The notes below the pieces were generated by a model. It was not told the origin of the DNA and did not search any database. It saw only the letters and a program-made list of their open reading frames with translations. From Pontederia crassipes (Eukaryota; Streptophyta; Magnoliopsida; Commelinales; Pontederiaceae), in assembly GCA_030549335.1 (NCBI GenBank), contig CM060183.1, forward strand, positions 26,362,552 to 26,426,551: a stretch of 64,000 nucleotides of DNA. The letters are read 5' to 3'. This document shows, piece after piece, positions 23,690 to 37,129 of the stretch. The position numbers and the translations under genes were made by a program. Each line of letters begins with the position of its first letter. Within the stretch, counting starts at the first letter, position 1.

Positions 23690-24080
23690 CCAACACGGGC
23701 CGTGTTGAAACTAACATGATCCTTGTTGAACTTTTTGACCGTACAGTCGCGCACCCGTATTTGTGTTGTCAAATCACGAATCTTGTTTAAAAATGGAAAA
23801 ATCGGGTTGTGTTTGATCGGCCGTTGTCCTCTTCTTAACACGGACCGTGTTATGGCACACACGGTCCGTGTTGAAGTACAAATACGGCATCCGACGCGTC
23901 CCATCATCGAAGTACGCGGTCCGTGTTTGAACGTTGAAAAAATAATTCGTGCCAAAATGGGCCGTGTCGTGCTAGTCCGTGTTCACCGTGTCCGTGCCGT
24001 GTCATGCAACAGTGCGGATGACCGACCCGGCACGGTATGGCACGACACGACCCATTTTTTCATGCGCGGGCCGTGTTCGT
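23690..24080. promoter_or_regulatory. Subterminal repeats of the hAT element (putative transposase-binding sites)
   Basis: Palindromic motifs ACACGGGCCGTGT (23693), ACACGGACCGTGT (about 23838), ACACGGTCCGTGT (about 23859) and several half-sites such as GGGCCGTGTCGTGC (about 23960). Clusters like this near both ends are characteristic of hAT elements and lie just upstream of the transposase start, so they may also affect its promoter. Confidence 0.7.
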
Positions 24081-24165
24081 GCCGGGCTGAGCCAGCACGA
24101 ATTTTAGGCGGGCCGGCGGCGTGCCGGGTCGTGCAGCCCGCCCGAAATTCCATCTTTAAACCCAT

Positions 24166-26240
24166 GGATTTTTAAAATCCATGATTTTTTTCCTTTGTTA
24201 ATTATTTATAATAATCTTTGTAGGGACTAGGGATAATGGGATATCACGTCCAAAATTGTGCCGTGAACGGTAGGCCAGAAAAAAAATGTTCCTGAGTATT
24301 TTTTTTTTTCCATCTTTCTTCACCTCCCCCATATTTTTAATTCACATGCTTTTTTCTTTTCTCCTTATGCACTTGAAGAGGCACTCGTTATATATAAACA
24401 AAAATCCAAACGCTATGGAAAAAGAACTTTGACCTATTTTGCAATTCAAGTTTATATTACACTCTTGGCACAATTTATAGTAAAAAATACGTTTTCCTAT
24501 TATTTATTTAAGTAAACTAATCAAATATAACATTCCAAGAAACACGCATTATTGGTTGATTTTTATTTCATTTGACTAGTTCGACTTTGTAAAATGTCCT
24601 AATTACAGGATGGTTAGAATCCTCAATTTTTTTTATGATAACAAAAGAACAAACTAACCATTCTAGAAAAAGAAAAGAAATTTATACTTCAAAAATTTCA
24701 AAATTTTGTTATGTTTGTATATTTTTCAAGAACTCTCCTACCGATTTTGATTTCTACAACAAATATCATGGATTCAAAATTGTGAAGTGGGGGCTGCACG
24801 GCACGCTGCAAACTTGGTCGCTTTCCTCGAGGAGATCCTACTCCAAAGGGGGGTGGGGGTGAAATCGGTGGTGTGTGGGTCTCTATTTCTATTTCTATTG
24901 ATCCAAATGGGCCGTTCCCATCGCCCAAGAGAGCCTACGTACACCGAGAAAAGGGAATCCCAACTACTTCCTCCCGGCTTATGTATGTGTTACATTATAA
25001 TAGATTACAAGATTTCGAATTCAAATCAGGAAAGTTATAGATTTTTATTTTTATATTTCTGTTATAACTTTATGTATTTCTTTGGAATAAAAAAATATTC
25101 ACAATATAAGTTTTTCAAGTTTTATATCATCAAAGTTTCACTATGAGGAATACATTTTTATATATTCTAGCGATTAAAATTTTATTCGGAAAGATAATAT
25201 CGACTGCTATTCCACCACCGCGTTTGGATGATGAGAGAATAAAGATGTGCGAAATAACATCCGACACCCCTCGCACCTGTTCAAGTCGGCAGCCGCTTTT
25301 CTTCACGTGAATAATCAAATGACGTATGTACCTTCCAAGCGATAATAGAATATAACATATTCTATCATTCTTTTATAAATACAATTCAAAAAATAGCAAG
25401 CCAACAGAATTAAACACGCCTTGAATTTTATAAGGAGTTTGTCGAAGATTATTCTTATTCCATATATTATTTAGCTATTTTTGATCAAATAACGACTTAT
25501 TCACTCATCTATCTAGAATCCAAATGGCGCCGAAAGGTGTACGAGCAATATTAGGAATAACTCCTCATTTTTTTTAACCAAGCATCTATTTTTTTTATAG
25601 AATTGTGAACCCAGGAACAACAAAAATATGAGAATATCTGTATCCTTGGGGACGCATGAACACAATTATTTTTTTTATTGAACTCTTAAGAATAAAATCT
25701 TTTAATTCTTAAATGTGCATCTTATAACATCTATCATTTTATTGCAAAAAACAGAATTCTATTATCATGTCAATATATTGGTCCAATTAAGAGTGATACT
25801 TTTTTTCTTTGTGATTAAGCTCCAATCACAGCTCCCTTGGCTTTCACGTTAGATTTAATTTTAAAATGTCCAGTTCCTTTATATCTTAATTTATTTCATT
25901 TTCCAACAAAAAGATTCTAAGGTATGTTCCAAATGCATCGTAGAGGACAAAATACATTTACGAGAGGCATTTCTTCTGGAAATTCTGAAACTCGTCTTCT
26001 TGCGTTGAATTTGTTGTCCTGTACGATTCCACAGATACTTGTGAAGTTGTGATAAATTTATACACACCAGCCGTTTGTCTTAAACAAAAAATAACAGACT
26101 TTGAATGTAGAGATTCTGCTGTATTTTATTTCAATTTTTTTTCCTTGAGAGGGACATGTGTCTGCGTCTTCAGACTTCAGCTATATGTAAAAGCACTAAT
26201 TATATAGATTAGTTTTACGCAGTCTGGTTGAACATTTTTT
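24166..26240. other. Intergenic, no gene seen
   Basis: AT-rich with stops in every frame. At 25215-25530 there is a weak pair of 'TTTGGAT..GA..GAATAA' ends that could be a decayed MITE. The remainder shows nothing I can name. Confidence 0.5.
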
Positions 26241-26270
26241 TCCTTCAAAAAAAATTTTATTAAATTACAA

Positions 26271-26471
26271 GTTTCATGGATGGCATGACAATTTTTTTAT
26301 ACTCATTCCATGTCTGAATTGAGTTTCTGCCACTTGGGAGTCCATGCATGCAATAGCCCTCTGTTTGATGCCATCTGCATATCCTGACTGATTTGGGTAT
26401 TCTGCAAATAAAAATGTGTTGCATTCCTTCATATGAGTTGCATTGCATAGCTGGTCTTTTGAATGGCACAT
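26271..26471 (-). pseudogene. Unrecognised protein-coding remnant
   Basis: A minus-strand frame with protein-like composition (four Cys, several His, balanced charge) containing 'ACMDSQVAETQFRHGMSIKK' near its end, terminated by TGA. In the same frame, open text continues upstream to about 26640 (including RPTQLSFLINLSPVVEDSK) with one stop. I do not recognise the family. It may be the last exon of a gene relic or a piece of transposon. No splice-supported model could be built. Low confidence that it is real. Confidence 0.25.
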
Positions 26472-26479
26472 TACCTGCT

Positions 26480-28452
26480 CTCCATTAGGGAAAAAAATAT
26501 TCGGATCCAGCTAATTAATACTTTCATACATGACTTGCACCATTTTTGAATCTTCTACCACAGGGGACAAGTTGATCAGGAAGCTCAGCTGAGTGGGCCT
26601 CAGATAAATATTTAACCTTTCAATCAACGACCCATCACACATGAGCATCTTTCTCCATCTCAATTCAAGTTGGGCGCCTCACCGTGCCAGGACCAACTCC
26701 TGTTTCCATCTTTTTTATAAGTGTTTTCCCTTTCTTCAAGATGACTTTGCACAATTCAAAAGGTCCATTAGAAGCTCAGCAGAGCACATGAAACCTTTAA
26801 GCATGTCTGTCGTTAGATCGTTTTTTAAACAGGTCATTCATTATCCCCATAATTGTCAGTGGTTTTTTTTTTTTACAGACATCACAGAAGTTAAACAAAA
26901 ACTAATGTTGACAATTGGAATTTCGACCTCATTGCTGGACTTTGGATTGTGTTTTCAATTGTTGAAGATTAACCACATTGTATGGCCAAAGTAATGTTCT
27001 TTAGCATTTCGTCTGAGGAAGTAATGAGTAATCTGAAAAGAAAAAAGGAAAAAAAAAAGAACATCTGTTTCTCAATTCTCATGCTGCTTACTTCCTGCGG
27101 TCGTGATCTGCCAAACTCAACAGTTTTATTTTGCCTACGCCTGAAGAATAATTTCAGTGCAAAAATATAAATCCAAGTGACAAATCGACCAGCCAACGTG
27201 AGTTGGAAGTGTTAGGTTGCCCACTCCAGTGGGGCATCCAAAAGAAGGCTGGAGATGTCCTTCTCGCTGTAGGAGAAAAATGTAATCTAGCAGGCGTGCT
27301 ATACATCTTTGGCCTACCCTCTTCTGGAACTATATCTTAGAGATGACTTTGGAGTTTCCCTTGGTTGCAAATGGGTTTGGTGACATACAGTGCTGCCATT
27401 GACATCGAAAACTCTTGGACATCTTGTATCTATCTCCAACATCTACTTCGCGCACTAAATCATACATACGTACATAATCATATCTGAACAAGTCTCTTGG
27501 GACCAAACATTTCTTTTAGATTATCTTTCCATCTTAAAAATGGCTAGCCATCTTTCATTTGGCCAATGTCTCTCTGTCTCTTATGTTGTCTGATGTTACA
27601 TAACTCATACATCTCTGTGCCTATCAATAGCAAAACCTCAACTTGCTTGGCCTACATGAAGGTAGAAATTTCAGCAAAGGAGTTTCTGGGATCACTTGGC
27701 GTGGCATTTCGCAACCCTAGAAGATCACAAGACTGTCAAACTTCTAACACGACCAGCACCTATTCATTTCTAGGGAAGCAGAATCTTAGTGCATATATGA
27801 GTTCCATAGAGACAAGAAACATTTAATGACCATGTCGATAAATGTTGGCTTCACGTAGGCATCGGCTCTATCATTATCAGGCTGGCACACTGACCAGTAC
27901 CCTACCCTTCGTAAGAAGTTTAGGTTGCATGCATGGATTCACCCTCATGTCGTACTTAAAACTTTTAATAGGACCAAAGCAACAAGGCTTAATCGCTAAT
28001 GTTTGCATGTATTAGAAATTAAAGCTAAATGATTAGCGAACCTTACTTTGAGAAAAGAATAAAGTTAGTTTAGCAATTTTCTTATCTATTGGAAGTGGCG
28101 AGTCATTGACTTTTGTTGGAAGATTAGAAGATCTCGTGGTCAAAATGGTCCACTTTGGCATCTTCTGGCACTGCTGTTTAATTATTTTGAAGCATGCAAA
28201 AAGAGCAAGCTTTTGTGGTTGCAGTTAAAAGGCTTTGCGGCCTGCGTCATGGCGTTCCACTAAGACGCCGGTGGTTGTTCAGGGAATCTCTCTGAGCTCA
28301 TTGGCATACATCTGGAGCTTAGTGGTGGAACTGTTAGATTCATTTGAGAAAAGTTTCCCTTTAAACTCCGCCGTCCATTGTTGCTCTTCTGAAGTTTCCT
28401 TCATGCTTTGGTCCTTTTGGAGGTCGTAAATTGGCCTCTCTGTTCGGAGACC
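26480..28452. other. Region upstream of the DUF547 gene
   Basis: No gene domain recognised. The last few hundred bases (about 28080-28452) probably hold the promoter and 5' UTR of the DUF547 gene; a five-codon upstream ORF, ATGGCGTTCCACTAA, begins at 28249. Confidence 0.4.
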
Positions 28453-31400
28453 ATGGATTCCAGGGGCACAGTCTGTGCAATGCACAAGCGCTCTAAGAGG
28501 TAACTCAGCTTGATTACTGTTCCAGTGTTCCTTATTTTAATATGTAAAGTTCTGAAAGTTTCAGTAGGGTCGCCCAATCAGCATAATGCTAAGAGGAGAT
28601 GTGAGCTCCTACTGCTACTGCAATTTATTTTGACACTGTTCCGCTGTAATGGCAGTGATTCAGACAGGAGGGTCAAGGATGACGAGCTGAATTCATTTCA
28701 TCATCTTCAGACGGTAAGAAGACTTCATTCTCTCTGATCCACCTCCATTGATTCGTTGCTTTTGGAAAGGCATGTCTACAGCGCTCGAAAAAATTGTCAG
28801 CTTTAAGAAATCTGCTATATATCGAAGAAATTGTTTGTTTTCTGTCTTTTCATCTTTCGCGTTTCTTTTTATCCTTCTGACTACCTTTTTGTTGTTTAAA
28901 AAAGGGGTTTTGGAAATTAACTAAGTTGGCCGTTTATAACTGAGCAATTGTTCTTTGATGCTATCTTTTCATGCCTAATTCTGATTTACTCATTTGTTCT
29001 CTAGGATATGGGAGAACGCGAGCTTATTGAGATCAAGAGAAGTCCGTCGCCTAACACTGAGATAGCAAGCTCGTTAAGACAAGAGGTACAGTAAGTTACC
29101 ATTGTCTTTATGAAAATTTCCAGGGTCAATAATCAATATGTTTAAGGCCAATGATAAGATGATAGGATTGGTGTATCAGGGCTTAGACTAGTAGTGATCA
29201 TTCGAATTGCTTCTTATATGCCATTAGCGTTCAGCAGTAATAGTAGGACACTCACTAAGAACATCCAGGTGATTTCAGCTTTCTGTTTGGTTTCATCTGT
29301 TCATCATGGATTTACTTGATACAGATTATTATAACCAAGAGGGCCAAGAAATGTGTAGTATAATCCAGGAAAAGATGTATGGAAAATTTTCCTGTTGACT
29401 TGAAAAATCTGGAGTAGAAAATGGATATCTGATGTATTGAGTATTCCCAATCATCCAGAGAAATATTCCTGCATATCTGTAACAAATTAGGACACATGAC
29501 AAATTTAAACATTTCACTTGTCAGTGTCTTCTATGTGAAATCTACAAATGATGGTCATATATTCTTCTTTTGCATGATGTTTGCAGCAAGAGAACTCTTA
29601 AGGATCTTTGTACTCTTCATTTTTCAATAATATTTTACTAAAAGATCTTTTTCTTTTAGTACAGATTCAACAACTTGAGAAACGTCTGAAGGATCAATTT
29701 TTGGTGCGTCACATGCTGGAAAAGGCCCTGGGACAAAAGAATACTACCACCACCACACCAATGGATAATTCCGTTATACCCAAGGTAAATATCTTCATTT
29801 CTGAACTATTATATATGTTTTCTTTTGGTATAACTTAACACCCTGATCATATCAAGAATGCTCTTGCTACGCTCACTAACAACAGAATGTCTAAACATAA
29901 AAGTAACTAAACTAACTTGAATTAACACAGAAGTTTCAGTTGCATTGTAAGATATTAATACATTTTAAAAAACTTAATATAACTCTTTGCTATTATCAAA
30001 TGATGGCAACAACAAACCATTAATCTTGATCATGAATTTAGCCGCACCGGTCATTTGAAATGAAAATTATGTGGCAGGTATATTCACTCTTTTCATTTCC
30101 TTTATTTATTTGCAAACCAATTTGGCTTGAATGTATAATTTTAAGTGCGAAACAATGCAACCTTTGTTTGGTCAGCCAACCAAGGAATTGATAAGGGAGA
30201 TTGCAATGTTGGAATTAGAGGTCATGTACTTGGAACAATACCTGTTATCCCTGTATCGTAGAGCTTTTGATCAGAAGGTACGCAACGTAGTTCCTGCCGT
30301 AGTCAAGGACACAAGGGTTCAACCCCTTACATCTCACTCAGCGTCCTTTCCGGAAGCTGCAATATTTGATGTTTCATCCAGAAAAATTGGATCACAATTC
30401 CAATCTTGCCATCTTGCATTTCCTCGGAAATCAGCTACCAGTTTGGCCACTGATTCTTGTGTCACTACTGGTGAAGAGAAGCCTTGCCGTGACATCCATC
30501 GGAGCCATTCCTTGTTAGTTCACCATTCTCTTTGTTCAACAAGAGGGTCATCCTCAGCAACACATCTAGCACGAGCTCTTGGAAAATGTCACACAACACC
30601 TTTGTCTTTTCATGAGGTATGAACAATATTACTATGTACCCCTTGCCACAAATATTTTCTTGTCCTAATTTGTTATCTGTATTCACAGCATGAAGAAAAT
30701 GGTAAGTCAGAGCTCCTAAGCCTAGCAGCTCATCTTGGCACCACCGTTACTGATCATATTCCAGAGACGCCAAACATGCAATCTGAAGACATGGTTAGAT
30801 ACATGGGTGCCATTTATTGTAAGTTTATAGAGCAGTTTCCAGCTCATCAGACTTTCTCATCTTCACCTGCTTCATCCTTCTCATCGACGAGCTCATTTTC
30901 TCCACGCTCTATGCGGCATTTATGGAGTCCTAGTTATAGAAGAGAATCGACACTGAGTCTAAGAAAGTGGAATACTTTTCATGCTGAAGAATTAAAGGAA
31001 ACAGTTGGACCTTACAATTCAATTTTTGAAGTATCTTCTATTTGCAAGGCTAAACGAAGATGTAGAGACATTGAGAATATGTTGCAGAAGTACAAGTGAG
31101 CCAAATGATTACTTTGTGATTCAAAATTTTGGGAATGTTTATGAGAATCTATAGCAGCATAAAGGAGGCAAAAAACACAATAATACTAAAAGAATTGTTT
31201 TGCATTGTTCCAGATTGCTGGTCAAATGCCTAGAAACAGTTGATCCGAGAACGATGAACAATGAAGAGAAGATAGCCTTCTGGACTAACATTCACAATGC
31301 AATGTTGATGCATGTAAGAACCAGATAAGACTTGTAGATTGTTATATTTGCATAACCGTTTTCACTCACTCAGTTGTAATCAAAACTTTTCCCCCTTGTT

Positions 31401-32641
31401 TGACTTGTGCAGGCACACATTGAATATGGGATTCCCCACAACAATGTGAGAAGGGCAAACTTACTTTTGAAGGTAGCTTAAATTTTCTGGTGAATTAGAG
31501 GCATGAGGTTTCCAAGCTGCTGTTCTGACTATAATGTTCATCCTACAGTCTATGTATAATATAGGAGGCCGAAGATTAAGTGCAGACATGATACAAAGTT
31601 TGATTCTCGGTTGCAGTACACATCCTCCTGGCCAGGTGCCTCTTTACAGCATCTTATAACCATTTTATTAGTCTTCCTTTTTGGCTATTCTGCTGATGCT
31701 CCAAATGGTCATACAGCAAAAAACTTGATTACCAGTTTTCTGAAGTTCTTTCAGCTTATTATTAATTAAAGCCTTTTCAACAGATATTTGATTTCTGGAA
31801 CTTGGGATATGTCTCATCTATTTTAGTAGGAATTGTTCACCATAGGCATCGATATTTTCTGAAATAGCTATCTCTCTCCTAATAAGTTACAATTATGATG
31901 CTTTTTTTATTAAGTAAACGGCAACTATGATCAACGAATTACTTCATCTGCTTATGAATTGTCATGTAGCTACATCATTACAAATTAGTGCTGCTGTATT
32001 AGCGTACGATCTTTTTCAGTAGTTAAGAAAATCACAACATTGTTTAGCTCATTTGCAGTGGATTCGTGTGTTACTGTCCCCCAAAACAAAGATCAAAGAT
32101 GGCAGTGAATGGGAAAGGTACACGATCGAGCAACCTGAACCTCGACTACGCTTTGCACTTTGTTCCGGAAGCCACTCGGACCCCCCGGTGAGCTTTCAAA
32201 CTCGATCATCTTATGCTTGTCAGCGTTGCTTCCACAGAGGCCATTAGGAACTAAAGATGATGCACATTACTTAATGGTGATGCTGTCACCCCCACCTCCT
32301 TACGTGCGTGCTTCGTTTCCCTCCAGGTCCGCGTGTATTCTGTGAAGAGACTGTTCCAGCAGCTAGAGACGGCGAAAGCAGAGTACATCCGTGCGGCCTT
32401 GGTCATAAGGAAGGAGCACAAGATTCTGCTGCCAAAGATGGTGGATTCGTTCGCCAGAGATTCCAATCTCTCTCCGCGGGAGTTGCTCGACATGATCAAG
32501 TGCTGCCTTCCTCAGTCTCTGGCGACCGCTCTGCAGGAATGCCAAGGAGGTCGACCCGGCAAGATCGTTGAGTGGGTACCTCACAATTTTACTTTCAGAT
32601 ACTTGTTATCCAGAGAACTCACAATTCCTCAGACGAGGTAA
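28453..32641 (+). CDS. Leucine-zipper/DUF547 protein (MIP1-type), 11 exons
   Basis: Exons: 28453-28499, 28656-28713, 29005-29085, 29665-29784, 30176-30616, 30689-31095, 31214-31313, 31413-31472, 31549-31635, 32059-32187, 32327-32641. All introns are GT-AG and the phases join without a break to 614 residues. The ATG (MDSRGTVCAMHKRS) matches the start seen in relatives. Residues ~60-145 form the N-terminal coiled coil (QQLEKRLKDQF; IAMLELEVMYLEQYLLSLY), the lzipper-MIP1 domain. Residues ~145-380 are Ser-rich and poorly ordered. Residues ~380-545 are DUF547, with EEKIAFWTNIHNAMLMH, HNNVRRANLLLK and LSADMIQSLILG. The C-terminus ends in IPQTR. The family is annotated as ternary complex factor MIP1-like; its biochemical role is not settled. 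Exon 3 uses a weak donor (GTACAG) just before a stronger-looking GTAAGT. Residue-level start upstream of 28453 is not excluded. Confidence 0.93.
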
Positions 32642-33131
32642 CAGCATGGACTGCGTGTACATACAAACATTGAAGGAACACACAAAAAATAAAAAAATAA
32701 ATCAAAGATTGACAGCGATTCATCATGTGTAATGTTTCCCGAAGCCTCTGCCTTGAAACAACGTGCTTCAACTTTATATCTTACACCGTATATTCAACTT
32801 TCATTAAAGTAAATTAAGAACTACTAAAATGAATATTGATTATTTTAATTACTATTTGAAAGTTTTGATTCGAGCTTGGACTATGTTTAAAGATTAGCTG
32901 ATATTTAAATATTTGAAATTATTTTTTAAGATTTATATTTGTATAATTATAATAATATCTTGAATTCTATTCAATATTCATTCATTTCTCAAGTCCTTAT
33001 ATTTTTTTCTACTAAATCTAAACGAGTCTAATCTTCCTTAGAATTTTCTTGTTTAATATTTTTCTATCCGATGACCAATCCGATCATAATTCGATTAAAG
33101 GAGATGCTATATCCTCATAAATTAGGAGGAT
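32642..33131. other. 3' flank of the DUF547 gene
   Basis: Contains AATAAA-like sequences near 32690 that could direct polyadenylation, then AT-rich spacer. The last five bases (AGGAT) are the target duplication of the solo LTR. Confidence 0.5.
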
Positions 33132-33611
33132 TGTTAGAGTTGGTGAATACTTCAGGGCCCCTTGTTTCTCACACCGGGTTCGCCCACGTGAGCTTAGGGG
33201 AATCTGAGTATTACCCAATTAACAGTATTGCTGGCGTACGAACGAAAGGGGGGGTTCGGGGGGCCCCGCCCCCCGACGGCGGTCCCGCTCGCCGGTGAGC
33301 GGGCGGGGGTTCGGGGGCAGCGCCCCCGAAACCTAGACGGGTTTTGGGCTTTTGTTTAGCCAGCCCGTGTGGTTCGGATTAGGTTTTTTCTCTGTTTGTT
33401 TGGGTTTTAAACCCGGTTTGGAGAGGCTATTAATAGCCTAATTTCTGATGTAATTTGGTGTGGCGGCTGTAAACCTAAACGATATAGTGGAACCTCTTTG
33501 CAGGACGTAGCCCTAATCTCAATGGTGAACCTGGGTAAATTTCGTGTGTCTCCTCTATTTTTCTGCAATCTCTTTGCGTTCTTCTCTCCTTGTTCTCGGA
33601 TTTTTCCATCA
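33132..33611 (+). mobile_element. Solo LTR, 480 bp, probably Ty1/copia
   Basis: Starts TGTTAGAGTTGG and ends TTTTTCCATCA, flanked by a perfect 5-bp duplication AGGAT (33127-33131, 33612-33616). It contains a GC-rich stem 'GGGGGTTCGGGGGCAGCGCC' and 'GAGGCTATTAATAGCC'. No internal coding region remains. The copia assignment rests on the end sequence and size only. Confidence 0.85.
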
Positions 33612-33616
33612 AGGAT

Positions 33617-34477
33617 AACTCACGACATTGAGTGTAATTTTATCAACTTTTTTTAAGTAATTTAAGTATGTGAGTATTAGGAGAATTTTTAGGCTAAACT
33701 TTTAGAAAAAATTAGCATTTTTCTTCTATTAATGATCGAGTAACTTTTTTTAAGTAATTTAAGTATGTGAGTATGTGAGTATGTGAGATCTTTTTTTTTT
33801 ACTCTTTTTATTTAACTTTAAGCTTACATTTAATTTATAATTTTCTAAAAAAATTAAAATAGCATAAATTAAATATGGAAATAATATTTAAACTTGTTTT
33901 ATGCTTTAAAAATATTAAAATAATATTTCTATTATAAGTAAATGCAAAAGGGGTAAGAAAAAATAAAGGATAAAAAGAAAATGATGATAGATAGGATTGG
34001 TCCGAGCTGCTCTTTAAGTGCAATCCGATCAGATCAAATTTTGATCAAAATATAATCGGATAAGACCTCATAAATCTTTTATATATTCTTCTGCCTGCAA
34101 ATATCTCTCGTCAACATCTAATAAATTGTCCATCTGAATTATTTTTGTTTGCATACCATGCAGTCAATTCATTTTTACAAGTTATTTGTGTAGATGGGTC
34201 CCGCGGAAAAGTGGAAACCCCAACCTGTCTTATTTATCATTCTATAAAATTAATAGTTAAGATTCAAATCATTATGATTTTTTTATAAATGATAAAAATA
34301 AGTAGGATTTAGCATTTCGTATGAAATTATTGAAAAATTATTTTTACTAGCGTTTAGAGATTAGATATTAATATTTTATAATTTTTTCAAATTTATCCTT
34401 ATTCAAATATATTATTTATTTCTAATTTATCTTATTATTTTTCATTTTTATTTTGTATTCATGCCCAATTAATTATA
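33617..34477. other. AT-rich intergenic DNA with a short duplication
   Basis: 'AACTTTTTTTAAGTAATTTA' plus 'AGTATGTGAGTAT' occurs at about 33648 and again at about 33737. No gene. Confidence 0.55.
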
Positions 34478-34850
34478 AATTATTTATATGTTAAAAATGA
34501 ATAGAAAATCATTTCACAATTAATATTTTTATCTTATGGGTGCACTATACAAATTTATTGTAAATATAAATTTCTCTATATTTTAACAAAAAAATTAATT
34601 GTAAAATTTCATTTTATTTAATTAAGATATAAATAATTTATTTATTATATTATAATAGAATTTGCATAGTGATTGAATTGAATAATTTGTCATATGTATA
34701 ATTATATCATTTTATATTTCTCAATTAATTTTATCGTTAAGTTTATTAAATGCTTATTCGTTACAACCTCTAATCGCTAATAATTAAATCGTTATTCGCT
34801 ATTAAATTACTATCCGCTTCTCAATTCGTTAATAATATCATACAGAGCCT
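34478..34850. repeat. Dispersed AT-rich repeat, copy B
   Basis: Second copy of the repeat at 1-345, same orientation. It ends near 'ATACAGAGCCTGTG', which looks like the end of a MITE, but the matching inverted end was not located. Confidence 0.6.
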
Positions 34851-36047
34851 GTGTATGCAAAGCTTTTTGTCACAAAAAAAAAATCATAAATATTTTTGTT
34901 GCTTTTATCTGATGAAAATTAAATATATCTGTAGCTCACTTTGTTGCTGCATTATAAGGGGAAAGAAGAAAAAAAAAACACCAATCCAGCATGAAAATTG
35001 AAGATCTTGTCAGAATCTTTGACGAAGCCCATAACACTCTCCTTACCCAGATGCCCATGTCGATGTTGCAAATAGCGGTCGCATCCAAAAGTTATTGAGA
35101 ACACAGAGGATGAGTCAAATCCATCAACACCAATTTATGTTCGAGCACGAAATGTGTATTTTATCTTTGTTTTCAGTTAGGATACATGTAGACGCGCAAT
35201 TTATTCAAAATTCAAATGAATATTTTATTTACAAAAAAGTTTTTTTTACCATTTACTTAATCATTAACTAATTGACCAAAAGACGCCGTTTTTGTTTACG
35301 TTGCGAATTATACATTATGTTCAATATGCATAATTTAATGCATAATTCTGGGTAGATTAGTGAGGGGCATGGATAACTTTCTGTAATGTTTGACGCCTAT
35401 ATTTAGTGTTAATATAAAAACTCGAATTGACTGGAGAGAAAAAGTGATGATTTCTTAATAATATCATGCATGGGGTGCGGCTGTAGATATAGTTTTGGAC
35501 GCCTGGATATATTTATGTCATGGTGTGTGGAGTGTACCGACAAGGATTTGCCCCATTTGGACTGACTCATGAGTCATGACAGCTTCTTCGTCTCATGCAA
35601 CAAGTTGGATCACCCCACCACATCATGTCGTAGTGATCCATGCAGCAAATGCACTTATCTCTTTAATGAGATTGCCGCATCAGATCTCAGCAGGTGTCTG
35701 CCCCCTTATCTTGATAGCAATCAAGTTTTGGCTCCAGGCTGAGTTGCTCCGAGTTGAAAGACGAAATAAAAGGGTTAATATACAACAAAAAAAAAGGTTT
35801 ATTGTGTCTTTAAATAATAGAATATAATAAATTCCCTTGCGTCCCCTTTTCAAACATTTTTTTTTCCTTGACAAATGCGTGAGAGATGTACACGTCTACA
35901 CTTGATATAAACAAAAAAAAATTTATCCAAGATTTGAGCCATGGTTTTTTTTCCAACGATCCATAAAACCACGCCCACAGTCCAAAAAGAAAACCCATGA
36001 TTTCTTGATTTTCAGCACACGGTTTTAAGTTACCATACTCTCTCTGC
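34851..36047. other. Upstream region of the phytoglobin gene
   Basis: No coding region found. This stretch would carry distal regulatory sequence of the globin gene; I cannot assign specific sites. Confidence 0.4.

Positions 36048-36076
<29 letters not shown>
36048..36076. repeat. (CT)n microsatellite in the phytoglobin promoter
   Basis: CT dinucleotide run about 155 bp upstream of the TATA box and 215 bp upstream of the ATG. Pyrimidine patches of this kind are common in plant core promoters and 5' leaders. Confidence 0.9.
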
Positions 36077-36078
<2 letters not shown>

Positions 36079-36202
36079 GTCCAAATATCATCTTTACGAA
36101 GAATAATACGTTTGGGGTCAATGGTCCAAGTACATCATTGGCCCTTCCAGCGTTCCAAGAGGCAATGTAACTGGGGCACGCTTCAATTGGTACGTGGGAA
36201 CC

Positions 36203-36210
36203 TATAAATA
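36203..36210 (+). promoter_or_regulatory. TATA box of the phytoglobin gene
   Basis: TATAAATA, 79 bp before the ATG, giving a predicted transcription start near 36235. 'TACGTGG' (ABRE/G-box-like) lies just upstream at 36191. Confidence 0.7.
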
Positions 36211-36225
36211 TCACCATCCTTTTGA

Positions 36226-37075
<850 letters not shown>

Positions 37076-37123
37076 ACCCGGTGCTTCATGATTCAAAAGT
37101 AAATTAATGGTGGCGTACGAAGC

Positions 37124-37129
37124 AATAAA
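37124..37129 (+). terminator. Poly(A) signal of the phytoglobin gene
   Basis: AATAAA 49 bp after the stop codon, followed by A-rich and then T-rich DNA. Confidence 0.6.

Larger units (their letters stand above)
13894..24158 (-). mobile_element. hAT-superfamily DNA transposon, interrupted by a Ty3/gypsy element
   Basis: Ends TAGAGATGGAA (left) and TAAAGATGGAA (right, inverted). The flanks AAGCCCAT (13886-13893) and AACCCAT (24159-24165) fit an 8-bp duplication that lost one base. Both ends are packed with 'GGGCCGTGTCGTGC' and 'CACGGACCGTG' type subterminal repeats, as hAT transposases require. The transposase reads on the minus strand (21090-23388). Without the 6.4-kb retroelement the transposon is about 3.9 kb, a normal autonomous hAT size. 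The transposase frame contains several stops, so the copy is dead. Confidence 0.9.

Noticed and set aside
24785-25146. 119-codon plus-strand frame.
   Set aside because: No domain and AT-biased composition; nothing supports translation.
25215-25530. Weak MITE-like pair of ends.
   Set aside because: Only partial similarity of the ends and no 3-bp duplication.
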